From positions 1,674,001-1,738,000 of the forward strand of contig NZ_AHCB03000005.1 in assembly GCF_000238335.3 (NCBI RefSeq): 64,000 bases of DNA, written 5' to 3'. A program made the translations under genes and the position numbers. Below are positions 18,345 through 27,846 of the stretch, piece by piece; position 1 is the first letter of the stretch, and the number at the start of each line of letters is the position of its first letter. Source of the DNA: Pseudoalteromonas marina. Its GTDB lineage: Bacteria; Pseudomonadota; Gammaproteobacteria; Enterobacterales; Alteromonadaceae. The notes beneath the pieces were generated by a model. It was not told where the DNA came from and did not search any database. It worked only from the letters and a program-made list of their open reading frames with translations.

Positions 18345-18394
18345 ATCTAATTTGACAGACTTACCATTGCAACTCTGCTGCTGTCAGATTAGAT
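18345..18394. repeat. Imperfect inverted repeat downstream of dtcC
   Basis: ATCTAATTTGACAG on the left faces CTGTCAGATTAGAT on the right, matching 13 of 14 positions with a 22-base spacer. It may act as a terminator-like hairpin, though it lacks a T-run. It may also be a protein-binding repeat of a mobile element; related motifs lie outside both IS30 copies. Confidence 0.5.
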
Positions 18395-18513
18395 ATCGTG
18401 TGGGTTAGTACATTTAGTCGTGGATAGATGAGAGTGACTTCTCAATTGAGGTCTCTCAATACTTTAGGTAATCAATTAAACGTTCATTTTAAAAATTACT
18501 GACTCATTTTTGT

Positions 18514-18546
18514 CCAAAAACGAGTTTGTCTGGACGTCTGCTTCTC
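18514..18546 (-). repeat. Inner flank repeat, right copy
   Basis: Read on the minus strand it gives GAAGCAGACGTCC followed by AAACTCGTTTTTGG, close to the left copy at 13486-13515. It abuts the inner end of IS copy 2 directly. Confidence 0.55.
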
Positions 18547-19776
18547 GCTGTGAGTTCAACCACTCGATGCAACACACTGATTAAATCGCTCCGCAGGTGT
18601 TTCGTATTCTAGTGTTTTCCGCGGTCTCTCATTAAGTTGTCTGGCAACTTGGTTTAATCTTATCTGAGAATGCTCATTTAAGTTAGTTCCTTTTGGAAAA
18701 TATTGTCTTAATAACCTATTTGTATTTTCATTGGAGCCGCGTTGCCAAGGTGATTGTGGATCGCAGAAATATACTTGAATATCTGTAGCTAGAGTAAAGT
18801 CTTTATGATTTGTAAGCTCACATCCTCTGTCCCAAGTTAATGATTTATAAAGCTCTGCTGGCAACTTATTAGCTTGTTTAATCAACGCTTCGATTACTGG
18901 CTTTGTTTTATTACTAGGTACTTTCACTAACATTACATACCTAGAGTGCCGCTCAACTAGAGTCGCGATAAAACTGTTTCCTGAGCCTTGGATCAAGTCT
19001 CCCTCCCAGTGGCCTGGAACAGCTCTGTCTTCAACATTTGATGGCCTTTCACTAATTGGTACAGCGTCAACTATCTTTCCTAACCCTTTACCTTTAAGAG
19101 TGGCGTGTTTTGATTTCCTGACTACCCGCTGCGTCCTTAAGTGTTTTTGTAGCTCTTTTTTTAAGGCGCCGCGGGTTTGTATATATAGGGTTTTATATAT
19201 TGTTTCGTGCGACACATTCAAATCCTCATTATTGGGGTATCTCCGCCTAAGCCAACCAGAGATTTGCTGAGGTGACCATGCAGATTCCATCTTTTGAGCA
19301 ATGATTAAACATAATTCTTTGTTGCCATACAGCTTACAAGGCTTAGGGCGTTTGGCATTTTCCCAGGCAACTTTGTCAGCTTTACTCGCTCGATATTTTT
19401 TAATCCCGCCGTGGCGGTTTACTTCACGGCAAATAGTGGAAGGTGAGCGATTAAGGTATCTCGCTATTTCTCGAAGTGACTTACTTGCTGCTAACCCTCG
19501 TGAAATGTCTTCTCGCTCTGCAAGAGTTAGTGTTGTTGGTGAGCGTTTGGGCTCAAGCGGCCGAACACCACCTGTTTTATGGATAATACCTAATATAGAT
19601 GAATGGTATCGATCAAATAGCCTTGCTATATCATGCGCACTATCACCGCGCTGATATCGATCCCAAATTAACCTTCTTTGTTCTGCATTATAATAAATAC
19701 GCTTTCTCTGTTTCATGTAAACGCTCCTTTAACTAATAATAAGGATAGCGTTGCATTCACCAGTTGAACTCACAGC
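18547..19776 (-). mobile_element. IS30-family insertion sequence, copy 2 (inverted)
   Basis: 1,230 bp, the same length as copy 1 and inverted to it. It has the same terminal inverted repeats beginning GCTGTGAGTTCAAC. A possible 2-bp duplication TC lies at both outer edges (18545-18546 and 19777-19778), consistent with the short duplications made by IS30 elements. Confidence 0.93.
18556..19716 (-). CDS. IS30-family transposase, copy 2
   Basis: 386 residues, with a predicted protein identical over its full length to the transposase at 12313-13473. It keeps the helix-turn-helix region and the D-D-E catalytic residues, so it is probably active. Lack of divergence between the copies suggests recent transposition or gene conversion. 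Confidence 0.96.
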   Translation of the reverse strand: MKQRKRIYYNAEQRRLIWDRYQRGDSAHDIARLFDRYHSSILGIIHKTGGVRPLEPKRSPTTLTLAEREDISRGLAASKSLREIARYLNRSPSTICREVNRHGGIKKYRASKADKVAWENAKRPKPCKLYGNKELCLIIAQKMESAWSPQQISGWLRRRYPNNEDLNVSHETIYKTLYIQTRGALKKELQKHLRTQRVVRKSKHATLKGKGLGKIVDAVPISERPSNVEDRAVPGHWEGDLIQGSGNSFIATLVERHSRYVMLVKVPSNKTKPVIEALIKQANKLPAELYKSLTWDRGCELTNHKDFTLATDIQVYFCDPQSPWQRGSNENTNRLLRQYFPKGTNLNEHSQIRLNQVARQLNERPRKTLEYETPAERFNQCVASSG

Positions 19777-19819
19777 TCATAGCTGCCTGTCAGATAAAGT
19801 CTAAACCTATTTGCTTATA

Positions 19820-19839
19820 CTGTCAGATCAGATATGAGC
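19820..19839. repeat. CTGTCAGAT-type motif right of the island
   Basis: CTGTCAGATCAGATATGAGC, with a second CTGTCAGAT at 19787-19795. Reverse-oriented relatives are at 12223-12236 (ATTAAATCTGACAG) and 12194-12203 (GATCTGCCAG) left of the island. The role is unknown. Confidence 0.4.
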
Positions 19840-19889
19840 TACTACACTTAATTACTAAATTAAACTATCTGTGTATTTTGATTCATAAA

Positions 19890-19914
19890 AAAAGCCCTTC
19901 AAATGAAGGGCTTT
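19890..19914 (-). terminator. Terminator of the GH3/FucP operon of locus A
   Basis: The stem AAAGCCCTTC/GAAGGGCTTT with an AAAT loop ends in a U-run on the minus strand, 40 bases after the GH3 stop. Confidence 0.85.
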
Positions 19915-19953
19915 ACTACACACAACAATCTATCTATTTAATTTAGCATACTC

Positions 19954-22503
19954 TTACTTACACTTAAGCGTTGCTTCATCTGCTTTGTTTGGTACAAATT
20001 TGATATCTGATACCGACACAGAGGCTTTACCTGAGCTGTGCAAACTAAATGGGCTTGTTAAACTCGCAAAATTTACGCCTTTATCAGCAAAGCATTTAAG
20101 GTCAATCGATACTGACTGCCATTTACTAAGTAAACTACTATCAACAACGTTAGCTAGGTTAATACTTTCACCACATTCACCCGAGCACATTGCAAGTGAA
20201 AGCTCATTACCAAGCGCTTGGTTAAGCTTTATGTCAAAACTAATCACGCCATTTGCTTCAACATAAGTAATAGTATCTTCAGCAAAGCTCGTTACTATTT
20301 CTGCGCTCGCTTTTTCACTACCGTTGAAATTAAACTGACGAGCATCTTCTTGTACAACCTTATCTTCAGTTCGGTATTTTATAGCGCCAAACTCATGGGT
20401 ACTGCTCGACACATCTAACAATTCATCACCCGATTTTAGCAATAGACGCCATGGCGCAACCGGTGCTCCCACTAAAATATCCATACTCGTGAGTGAAGAA
20501 TTATCTAATTGCGAATTTTCATCTAAATTATCCGCAAGTATATTTTTATCACCATAGGTTAAACCAAAGCCATACGGTAATAACGGCGAGTAATCTTTAT
20601 CTCCTTTATTCACCGTTGTTTGAACTGCCGTTTTAGGCCATGAAAAAGAAAGTTTGCCTTTAAAATCGTGGTTAACACTACCGTCGGCTGTTTTTAGTAG
20701 CACATCGGCAACACCACCGCCTTCAGTACCAGGTAACCATGCCGCTACAAATGCATCTGAAGCGTTAAGTTCACTGTTTACCCACATTGGACGACCAGAA
20801 ATAAATACAGAAACAACTTTTATTCCTTGCGCTTTTAATGATTTTAACAGCGCTAACGATTTTTTATTGCCGCGCTCAAATTCAAGGTTATCTCTGTCAC
20901 CATGCCCCTCCGCGTAAGGTTCTTCACCAAATACAACAACGGCTACATCGGGTTTTTGCTCAAAAGAGCCATCATCACTGAGTGTAACTTTACCGCCTGC
21001 GGCAGTAACTTGCTCTTCTAAGCCTTTATAAATTGACGTGGCTCCTGGGAAGTCAGCATTTTTATTGTTAGTGCCCTGCCAAGTAATACTCCACCCACCA
21101 GACTGCTTACCGATATTATCGGCACCGTCACCAGTAATAAGTACATGTTGATTTGGCGAAAGCGGCAATAAGCCATTTTTATTTTTAAGAAGTACGAGTG
21201 ACTCACGTACTGCTTGTCGTGCTACTTCACGGTGATCTTGTGCGCCAATTAATTCTGTTTTACCTGAATATAAACGGTTTGCTGGACTTGGCTTATCGAA
21301 TAAACCCGCGCGTAGTTTTACACGCAATACACGTGCAACAGCATCGTCAATACGCGCCATGCTAATTTCGCCAGATTTAACTTGCGCTATGGTATTTTCA
21401 TACAGTGGTTTCCAAGCGCCCGTTGGCACCATAAATATATCTAGCCCTGCATTAATAGCTTGTGGGCAGCTTTCGTTGGTACAGCCTTTTATTTGTCCAT
21501 GTCCATTCCAGTCACCAACAACAAACCCGTCAAAACCCATGCGTGTTTTTAATACATCGGTCAGTAAATATTTATTACCGTGATTTTTAACACCGTTCCA
21601 ACTGTTAAACGACGCCATTACAGACTGACTACCCGCCGATAACCCACCTACATAACCTTGTGCATGAATATCAAATAACGATTGCTCACTGTCGATATTG
21701 TTACCTTGATCGTCACCATCAACAGTGCCGCCATCACCTAAAAAGTGTTTAACAGTACTAATTACACGTTTATCACTTAAGAAGTCTTCATCGGCCTTAC
21801 CTTGTAATCCATTTACAATAGCTGCTGAATACTCACGCACTATTGCAGGGTCTTCAGAATATCCCTCATAGGTTCTACCCCAGCGATCGTCACGTACAAC
21901 TGCAACGGTTGGCGCAAATACCCAATCAATACCTGTAGCCATAACCTCTACCGCGGTAACAGCTGCAATTTGTTCAATTAGGTCAGGGTTATTAGCCGCA
22001 CCCAAACCAATATTATGTGGAAATAACGTAGCACCAATCACATTATTATGACCATGCACTGCATCTGTTCCCCACATAGTAGGGATTTTGCTACCGTCTA
22101 TTGAATCATCAATGGACGCTTGATACATTTTTTCAGCAAGGGCAACCCAATCTTGTGGTGTGGCATGTTTATCCCCATTAGGAAACGCCCCCCCCCCGTT
22201 TAAGTAAGAACCAAAACCGTATTTACGCATATCTTCAACGGTAATATCACGTATTTCAGGCTGAATCATTTGCGCTACTTTTTGCTCAAGCGTCATTGAG
22301 TTTAAATAACTCGCTATTTGCGCTTCTATCTCTGCATCTTTTTTAACCGCAATGTTGAGCTTGGGCCATATTTGTTCAGCACTAGCATGCGCTTTTGTAG
22401 TATCAGCTTGATTAGTATTGTCGTTTGAACAAGCAGTTAATGTGGTCACTGAAGCAACCAATGTTGCTAATGCAATTTTATTGAGCGTAAAACGTGTGTT
22501 CAT
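19954..22503 (-). CDS. GH3 exo-beta-glucosidase lipoprotein, locus A
   Basis: 849 residues. A lipoprotein signal ends in lipobox LTAC (Cys25), so the enzyme is probably anchored in the outer membrane or periplasm. GH3 N-terminal barrel (about 60-410): KHFLGDGGTVDGDDQG and nucleophile Asp331 in FVVGDWNGHG. The second domain (about 430-640) includes DVAVVVFGEEPYAEGHGD. A C-terminal extension of about 170 residues resembles the carbohydrate-binding tail of marine exo-1,3/1,4-beta-glucanases such as ExoP. It should remove glucose from beta-gluco-oligosaccharides. It abuts the transporter gene, sharing one base. A run of ten G on the coding strand encodes the GGG at 22188-22197. Confidence 0.93.
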   Translation of the reverse strand: MNTRFTLNKIALATLVASVTTLTACSNDNTNQADTTKAHASAEQIWPKLNIAVKKDAEIEAQIASYLNSMTLEQKVAQMIQPEIRDITVEDMRKYGFGSYLNGGGAFPNGDKHATPQDWVALAEKMYQASIDDSIDGSKIPTMWGTDAVHGHNNVIGATLFPHNIGLGAANNPDLIEQIAAVTAVEVMATGIDWVFAPTVAVVRDDRWGRTYEGYSEDPAIVREYSAAIVNGLQGKADEDFLSDKRVISTVKHFLGDGGTVDGDDQGNNIDSEQSLFDIHAQGYVGGLSAGSQSVMASFNSWNGVKNHGNKYLLTDVLKTRMGFDGFVVGDWNGHGQIKGCTNESCPQAINAGLDIFMVPTGAWKPLYENTIAQVKSGEISMARIDDAVARVLRVKLRAGLFDKPSPANRLYSGKTELIGAQDHREVARQAVRESLVLLKNKNGLLPLSPNQHVLITGDGADNIGKQSGGWSITWQGTNNKNADFPGATSIYKGLEEQVTAAGGKVTLSDDGSFEQKPDVAVVVFGEEPYAEGHGDRDNLEFERGNKKSLALLKSLKAQGIKVVSVFISGRPMWVNSELNASDAFVAAWLPGTEGGGVADVLLKTADGSVNHDFKGKLSFSWPKTAVQTTVNKGDKDYSPLLPYGFGLTYGDKNILADNLDENSQLDNSSLTSMDILVGAPVAPWRLLLKSGDELLDVSSSTHEFGAIKYRTEDKVVQEDARQFNFNGSEKASAEIVTSFAEDTITYVEANGVISFDIKLNQALGNELSLAMCSGECGESINLANVVDSSLLSKWQSVSIDLKCFADKGVNFASLTSPFSLHSSGKASVSVSDIKFVPNKADEATLKCK

Positions 22504-23777
22504 TATAAAGTCTCCTTAGCTTGAACAGGTTTGCTGCCACTTAAGCCGTAAAATACGATGAATAGATAACATAAAATTGGTAAAGCATACGAAAGTTGAA
22601 CCCCAACACTATCAGCAAGTGCACCTTGTAAAAGCGGCACAATTGCACCGCCTACAATTGCCAAACACAAAATGCCCGAACCTTGCGCTGTGTGCTTGCC
22701 TAAGCCATTTAGTGCAAGGCTAAAAATAGTAGGAAACATAATGGAGTTAAATAATCCAACTAATAATATTGACCACATTGCTAACTGACCAGATGTGCTC
22801 ATGGCAATAACCACTAAAATAATAGCCATGGTTGCATTAAAACCAAGCACTTTACCGGCGGGAAGTTTTTGCATTACAGCCGCGCCAATAAAACGCCCAA
22901 CCATTGCACCGCCAAAGTAATAGGTAATGTAATGAGCCGCGACATGTTCTTTTAATCCAGCAATATTTTCTTGCGCTAAAAAGCTAACTAAAAAACTACC
23001 AATCGCAACTTCCGCGCCCACATACATAAATATGCCTACCGCACCCAAAACAAGGTGGCGATACTGCCATGCACTCCCTTCAATGGTGTCTGATTTCTCG
23101 GCAGCTTCTTTTTGCTCGCTCATAATGTCAGGAAGCTTAAGCCATGCAAACACACCAGCTAATACAATTAACATTGCAGCAAGCAGCAAGTAAGGAAGTT
23201 GAACTGATTCGGCATTTTGCGCCGGTGTCAAAAAAGCATCCGACGCTGAGCCTAGTATTAATAATGCACCAAAAGACGGTGCAACCGTGGTACCAAGCGC
23301 ATTAAATGCCTGTGTTAATGTCAAACGAGAAGACGCTGTTTTTGCAGGACCTAATAAGCTTACGTATGGGTTTGCAGATACCTGTAATAAAGTAATTCCG
23401 CTTGCTAAAACAAACAGCGCAAACAAAAATACAGGATAGTTATGCATTTGTGCCGCTGGATAGAATAATACACACCCAACTGCAGCAATTAATAACCCGA
23501 CAACAATGCCGTTTTTATAACCCAGCTTTTTCACAATAAGCCCGCTGGGTATAGACATTAAAAAGTAAGCACCAAAAAAACAAAACTGCACAAGCATAGC
23601 CTGCACGTATGTTAAATCGAATACCGCTTTTAAATGCGGGATTAGAATATCATTTAGGCAGGTAATAAAACCCCACATAAAAAATAGCGTTGTTAACGAT
23701 GTAAGTGCAAATCCATAATTATTATCGCCTGTGTTTTGCGATTGTGTGTGTGTCGTTGTTGGTGCTGAACTAGCCAT
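22503..23777 (-). CDS. FucP/GluP-type sugar MFS transporter
   Basis: 424 residues with twelve predicted helices. The segments [27 protein letters not shown] and [19 protein letters not shown] are the signature of the FHS (FucP/GluP) sugar:H+ symporters that import fucose, glucose or galactose. Beside a glucan exo-glucosidase, glucose is the likely cargo; that is inference. Its stop shares a base with the GH3 start, so the two are co-transcribed. Sugar locus B has no counterpart. Confidence 0.92.
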   Translation of the reverse strand: MASSAPTTTHTQSQNTGDNNYGFALTSLTTLFFMWGFITCLNDILIPHLKAVFDLTYVQAMLVQFCFFGAYFLMSIPSGLIVKKLGYKNGIVVGLLIAAVGCVLFYPAAQMHNYPVFLFALFVLASGITLLQVSANPYVSLLGPAKTASSRLTLTQAFNALGTTVAPSFGALLILGSASDAFLTPAQNAESVQLPYLLLAAMLIVLAGVFAWLKLPDIMSEQKEAAEKSDTIEGSAWQYRHLVLGAVGIFMYVGAEVAIGSFLVSFLAQENIAGLKEHVAAHYITYYFGGAMVGRFIGAAVMQKLPAGKVLGFNATMAIILVVIAMSTSGQLAMWSILLVGLFNSIMFPTIFSLALNGLGKHTAQGSGILCLAIVGGAIVPLLQGALADSVGVQLSYALPILCYLFIVFYGLSGSKPVQAKETL

Positions 23778-23892
23778 GTGCTCTCCGCAATTTATTATTA
23801 TCGTTAACCTTCTCTGTATTGTTAATAAATTGGCGGCTAAGCCATGCTATTAAAGAGTTGACCTGAAGGTTAATTAACATTAATCTTAAAAA

Positions 23893-23906
23893 TGTAAGCG
23901 CTTTCA
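23893..23906. promoter_or_regulatory. LacI-family operator in the divergent promoter region of locus A
   Basis: TGTAAGCGCTTTCA has the AAGCGCTT core palindrome of LacI/GalR-family operators. It lies between the divergent transporter and GH1 genes, and the LacI regulator at 26799 is the natural candidate to bind it. Confidence 0.75.
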
Positions 23907-24035
23907 CAGCTAATTAAATACGAACACGTAACATAATTCAACAATTTTTATTTTTTTATCAAGTCGAGAGTAAGCTACGAGGCAGTAAATATCGGCGCTA
24001 AAAGTGCAATTTAGGTTTTAAAAGGTTTGTAACTA

Positions 24036-25364
24036 ATGACTAAAATATCTTTACCAACTTGTTCACCTCTATTAACAAAAGAGTTTATTTATGGTGTAGC
24101 AACAGCGTCTTTCCAAATAGAAGGTGGATCAACTCACCGTCTGCCGTGTATCTGGGATACCTTTTGTGATACTCCAGGTAAAATAGCTGATAACTCAAAT
24201 GGGCATGTTGCATGTGATCACTACAATAATTGGAAACAAGACATAGATTTAATCGAATCATTAGGAGTAGATGCTTACAGACTTTCTATTTCTTGGCCTC
24301 GTGTTATTACAAAAAGTGGTGAGCTTAACCCTGAAGGCGTAAAGTTTTACACCGACATCTTAGATGAACTGAAAAAGCGCAATATTAAAGCGTTTGTCAC
24401 GTTATACCACTGGGATTTACCTCAACACCTTGAAGACGAAGGGGGTTGGTTAAACCGAGAAACAGCTTATGCGTTTGCTCACTATGTTGATTTAATTACC
24501 TTTGCATTCGGTGACCGAGTCCATTCATACGCTACCTTAAATGAACCTTTTTGCAGTGCTTTTTTAGGTTACGAAATTGGCATTCATGCGCCAGGTAAAG
24601 TGGGTAAACAATACGGGCGCAAAGCCGCCCACCATTTGTTATTAGCACATGGGCTTGCCATGACCGTATTAAAGCAAAACTCACCGACGACTTTAAACGG
24701 TATCGTGCTTAATTTTACTCCCTGTTATAGCATCTCTGAAGACGCTGATGACATTGCTGCAACTGCTTTTGCAGATGACTACTTAAACCAGTGGTACATG
24801 AAACCCATCATGGATGGTACATACCCAGCAATTATTGAACAATTACCTTCAGCACATCTGCCAGATATTCACGATGGTGACATGGCTATTATTTCGCAAT
24901 CAATTGATTATTTGGGTATTAACTTTTATACCCGTCAGTTTTATAAAGCGCACCCTACTGAAATATATGAGCCAATAGAGCCTACTGGCCCGCTAACCGA
25001 TATGGGCTGGGAAATTTACCCTAAGTCGTTTACAGAGTTATTAGTCACACTTAACAATACCTATAACCTACCGCCTATTTTTATTACTGAAAATGGCGCA
25101 GCTATGCCCGACAGCTATAATAATGGTGAAATCAATGATGTAGATCGACTAGACTACTACAACAGTCACCTAAATGCCGTTCACAATGCAACAGAACAAG
25201 GTGTAAGAATTGACGGCTATTTTGCCTGGAGCCTAATGGATAATTTTGAATGGGCAGAAGGTTACTTAAAAAGATTTGGTATAGTTTATGTAGATTACAG
25301 CACACAGCAACGTACTATAAAAAATAGTGGCCTAGCCTATAAAGCATTAATCTCAAATAGATAA
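24036..25364 (+). CDS. bglA: GH1 beta-glucosidase, locus A
   Basis: 442 residues, the normal size of bacterial GH1. The acid/base Glu170 sits in TLNEPF and the nucleophile Glu352 in ITENGAA; the N-terminal FIYGVATASFQIEGG is the GH1 glucose-binding signature. No signal peptide, so it acts in the cytoplasm on imported beta-glucosides such as laminaribiose or cellobiose. It starts a three-gene operon with a symporter and a LacI regulator. Confidence 0.96.
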   Translation: MTKISLPTCSPLLTKEFIYGVATASFQIEGGSTHRLPCIWDTFCDTPGKIADNSNGHVACDHYNNWKQDIDLIESLGVDAYRLSISWPRVITKSGELNPEGVKFYTDILDELKKRNIKAFVTLYHWDLPQHLEDEGGWLNRETAYAFAHYVDLITFAFGDRVHSYATLNEPFCSAFLGYEIGIHAPGKVGKQYGRKAAHHLLLAHGLAMTVLKQNSPTTLNGIVLNFTPCYSISEDADDIAATAFADDYLNQWYMKPIMDGTYPAIIEQLPSAHLPDIHDGDMAIISQSIDYLGINFYTRQFYKAHPTEIYEPIEPTGPLTDMGWEIYPKSFTELLVTLNNTYNLPPIFITENGAAMPDSYNNGEINDVDRLDYYNSHLNAVHNATEQGVRIDGYFAWSLMDNFEWAEGYLKRFGIVYVDYSTQQRTIKNSGLAYKALISNR

Positions 25365-25417
25365 AAAAACGTATTTATTAACGCAACTAAAAAAACATAA
25401 AGCGAGATAAAGCAACC

Positions 25418-26755
25418 ATGGTTAGTGTAAAAGAAAAAATAGCCTACGGATTAGGCGACACCGCCAGCAATATTATTTTCCAAACGGTAATGATGTTCCT
25501 AATGCTTTACTATACCGACGTGGTGGGCTTATCCCCCGCTGTTGTTGGTACTATGTTTTTAGCTGTTCGCATTTTTGACGCCGTAACCGACCCCCTAATG
25601 GGCAACCTAGCTGACAAAACACAAACTAGATGGGGGCATTTTCGCCCTTACCTACTATGGCTTGCGCTCCCTTTTGCCATTATTAGTATTTTAGCGTTTA
25701 CTACACCCGACTTAGAAGGCACTGACAAAATAATCTATGCCTTTAGCACCTATACCTTACTGATGGTTGCTTACACTGCTATTAATATACCTTATTGCGC
25801 ACTCGGTGGTGTGTTAACCGCAGACGCAAAAGAACGCGTTACTATTCAATCGTACCGTTTTGTATTTGGGATGCTTGGTGGTGTTATTGTTGCTGGATGC
25901 ACCATGCCAATGGTTGAATACTTTGGCCAGGGCGATAACGCTAAAGGTTACCAGCTAACCATGACCGCCATGAGTATTTTAGGCCTTGTGCTGTTTTTAC
26001 TCTGCTTTTTAGGCACTAAAGAACGTATTCAACAACCCAAGGAACAAAACATCCCTTTTGCTAAAAGTATTCAAGCCCTAGTAAAAAACGATCAATGGCG
26101 TACCTTGTGTATTGCTGCATTTTTCTTGCTGACTGGCCAAGTGCTTAGGCTAACTCTGGCGGTTTATTACGTCAAATACTACCTCGGTCGGGAAGATTTA
26201 ATTACTCTATTTATGACCCTAGGTGTAGTTGCTAGTATGATAGGTTGCGCCGTTGCACAGCCTCTAGCTGCGCGTTTTTGCAAAATAAAAGCTTACATTA
26301 GCTTACAACTTATCGCTGCAACTATTTGTGGGTTTAGCTACTTTATTGGCAGTGAACAACTGGTTCTCGCGTTTGCTGCTTTTATTCTATGGAAATTCTT
26401 TTTAGATATGGCGACCCCACTCCTATGGGCAAAAATGGCTGACACCATAGATTATGGTCACGAAGTAACGGGATTACGGATTACGGGCTTAGTTTACTCC
26501 GGTGTTATATTTTTTATTAAGATGGGTGTTGCTGTTGGAGGTGCTATTGCAGGTTGGTTATTATCATTTTACAGTTATCAGGCTGATGTGACGCAAACAA
26601 TGAGTACTCAGCAGGGAATTTTACTGTCGTTTACTGTACTACCCGCCCTAGGATCCCTTTTTGTAGCATATACAATGAAAAAATATACATTAACTAACCA
26701 GGTTGTTGAAAATATTCAATCAAAGCTAACCACAGTCAACAACACTAAGGTATGA
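25418..26755 (+). CDS. GPH-family glycoside:cation symporter, locus A
   Basis: 445 residues with about twelve helices. It has the MelB-type start KEKIAYGLGDTASNIIFQTVMMFLM, the motif RIFDAVTDPLMGNLADKTQTRWGHFRPYLLW and GHEVTGLRITGLVYSG, diagnostic of the glycoside-pentoside-hexuronide family. It should import a beta-glucoside with Na+ or H+ for the GH1 enzyme encoded upstream. An AGCGAGATAAAG stretch precedes the ATG. Confidence 0.93.
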   Translation: MVSVKEKIAYGLGDTASNIIFQTVMMFLMLYYTDVVGLSPAVVGTMFLAVRIFDAVTDPLMGNLADKTQTRWGHFRPYLLWLALPFAIISILAFTTPDLEGTDKIIYAFSTYTLLMVAYTAINIPYCALGGVLTADAKERVTIQSYRFVFGMLGGVIVAGCTMPMVEYFGQGDNAKGYQLTMTAMSILGLVLFLLCFLGTKERIQQPKEQNIPFAKSIQALVKNDQWRTLCIAAFFLLTGQVLRLTLAVYYVKYYLGREDLITLFMTLGVVASMIGCAVAQPLAARFCKIKAYISLQLIAATICGFSYFIGSEQLVLAFAAFILWKFFLDMATPLLWAKMADTIDYGHEVTGLRITGLVYSGVIFFIKMGVAVGGAIAGWLLSFYSYQADVTQTMSTQQGILLSFTVLPALGSLFVAYTMKKYTLTNQVVENIQSKLTTVNNTKV

Positions 26756-26798
26756 TTTAGCTGATTAAGTTAAGGGTGAAAGCGAGTCAATAAGTAAC

Positions 26799-27800
26799 AT
26801 GGCAACAATTTATCAAGTATCAGAGCTTGCAGGTGTATCGTTAGCTACCGTCTCTCGGGTAATGAACAAAAACACAAAAGTAAGTGATAAAACAACTAAA
26901 AAAGTACTCGATGCAATGCAAACATTGGGTTACAAACCTAACTCAATAGCCCAATCTTTAGCATCAAACTGCACTAACAGTGTAGGTATTCTAGTATCTG
27001 AATTACATGGTCCTTTCTTCGCCCAAATGATGGCGGGGATTGAGTCTGAGCTTAGAGCTGCCGGTAAACACGTTATTATTACAACCGGCCACAGTGAAGA
27101 AGATAAAGAAAAAGAAGGCATCGACTTTTTAATTAGCAGGCGCTGCGACGCCATAATTTTGCATGTTGAAGCAGTGACCGACGAATACCTGATATCGCTC
27201 AGTAGAGGCACAACGCCTGTTTATTTAATGAGCCGCTACGTTGAAGAACTCAAAGAGCACTGCATTAGCTTAGACAATAAACTAGGCGGTTATTTAGCAA
27301 CTAAATCGGTGTTAGAACAAGGCCATACCGAAATTGCTTATATTGCAGGCCCTCAGTTTAAGGCCGATGCTGTAAACCGTTTAGCGGGTCATAAACAAGC
27401 CCTCGAAGAAGCCAATATAACGTTTGACCCATCGCTTTATTTTGAAGGTGATTTTAACGAAACCGGGGGAAGTTCAGCGCTTGAGCACCTCATTAATAGT
27501 AAGCTAAATTTTACCGCTCTTGTGTGCGCAAACGACGAGATGGCCTCAGGTGCGATGAAATATGCCCGAGAGCACGGCTATCACCTACCCAACGATTTAT
27601 CTATAGTCGGATTTGATAACGTAATATTTGCAAACTACCTCTACCCAACACTAACAACGATTGATAATCCGGTAGCTAAAATGGGTGAAATGGCCGCAAA
27701 ACTTGTTCTTAAAGACGTATACCAAACAAAAAATATTAAAATAAATCGTTTTTTTGAACCCACACTAATGCAGCGTGACTCTTCAGCGCCACTAAAATAA
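26799..27800 (+). CDS. LacI-family transcriptional regulator, locus A
   Basis: 333 residues. The N-terminal helix-turn-helix is TIYQVSELAGVSLATVSRVMN, with the hinge KPNSIAQSLASN; the periplasmic-binding-fold sensor domain (about 60-330) includes SNCTNSVGILVSELHGPFF. It probably represses the sugar locus until a glucoside inducer binds, acting on the operator at 23893. It is a close paralogue of the regulator at 59137, so cross-regulation is possible. Confidence 0.94.
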   Translation: MATIYQVSELAGVSLATVSRVMNKNTKVSDKTTKKVLDAMQTLGYKPNSIAQSLASNCTNSVGILVSELHGPFFAQMMAGIESELRAAGKHVIITTGHSEEDKEKEGIDFLISRRCDAIILHVEAVTDEYLISLSRGTTPVYLMSRYVEELKEHCISLDNKLGGYLATKSVLEQGHTEIAYIAGPQFKADAVNRLAGHKQALEEANITFDPSLYFEGDFNETGGSSALEHLINSKLNFTALVCANDEMASGAMKYAREHGYHLPNDLSIVGFDNVIFANYLYPTLTTIDNPVAKMGEMAAKLVLKDVYQTKNIKINRFFEPTLMQRDSSAPLK

Positions 27801-27824
27801 AAAAGCGGCTAATGCCGCTTTTTT
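27801..27824 (+). terminator. Terminator after the locus A LacI gene
   Basis: Stem AAAGCGGC/GCCGCTTT with loop TAAT, followed by a T-run. It lies just after the LacI stop and before a convergent gene. Confidence 0.85.
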
Positions 27825-27846
27825 GTATTTCACTGCAACGTTACCG

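Larger units (their letters stand above)
12253..19776. mobile_element. IS30-bounded defence island (composite-transposon-like)
   Basis: Two equal-length IS30 copies in inverted orientation enclose 5,064 bp of cargo with only the three Detocs-like genes. Left of it is the end of a GGDEF gene and right of it is the GH3 terminator of sugar locus A. The arrangement resembles a composite transposon, but the outermost flanking bases (GT left, TC right) do not show a shared target duplication, so transposition as one unit is not proven. Independent insertion beside a pre-existing island is equally possible. Confidence 0.7.

Noticed and set aside
12253..19776. Proven composite transposon
   Set aside because: The bases at the two outer junctions do not match as a shared target duplication, so movement as one unit is unproven.
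18381..19839. Tn7-type transposon ends
   Set aside because: A few bases resemble Tn7 end repeats (for example GATAAAGTCTAAAC), but the order and the terminal bases do not match and no transposition genes of that type are present.
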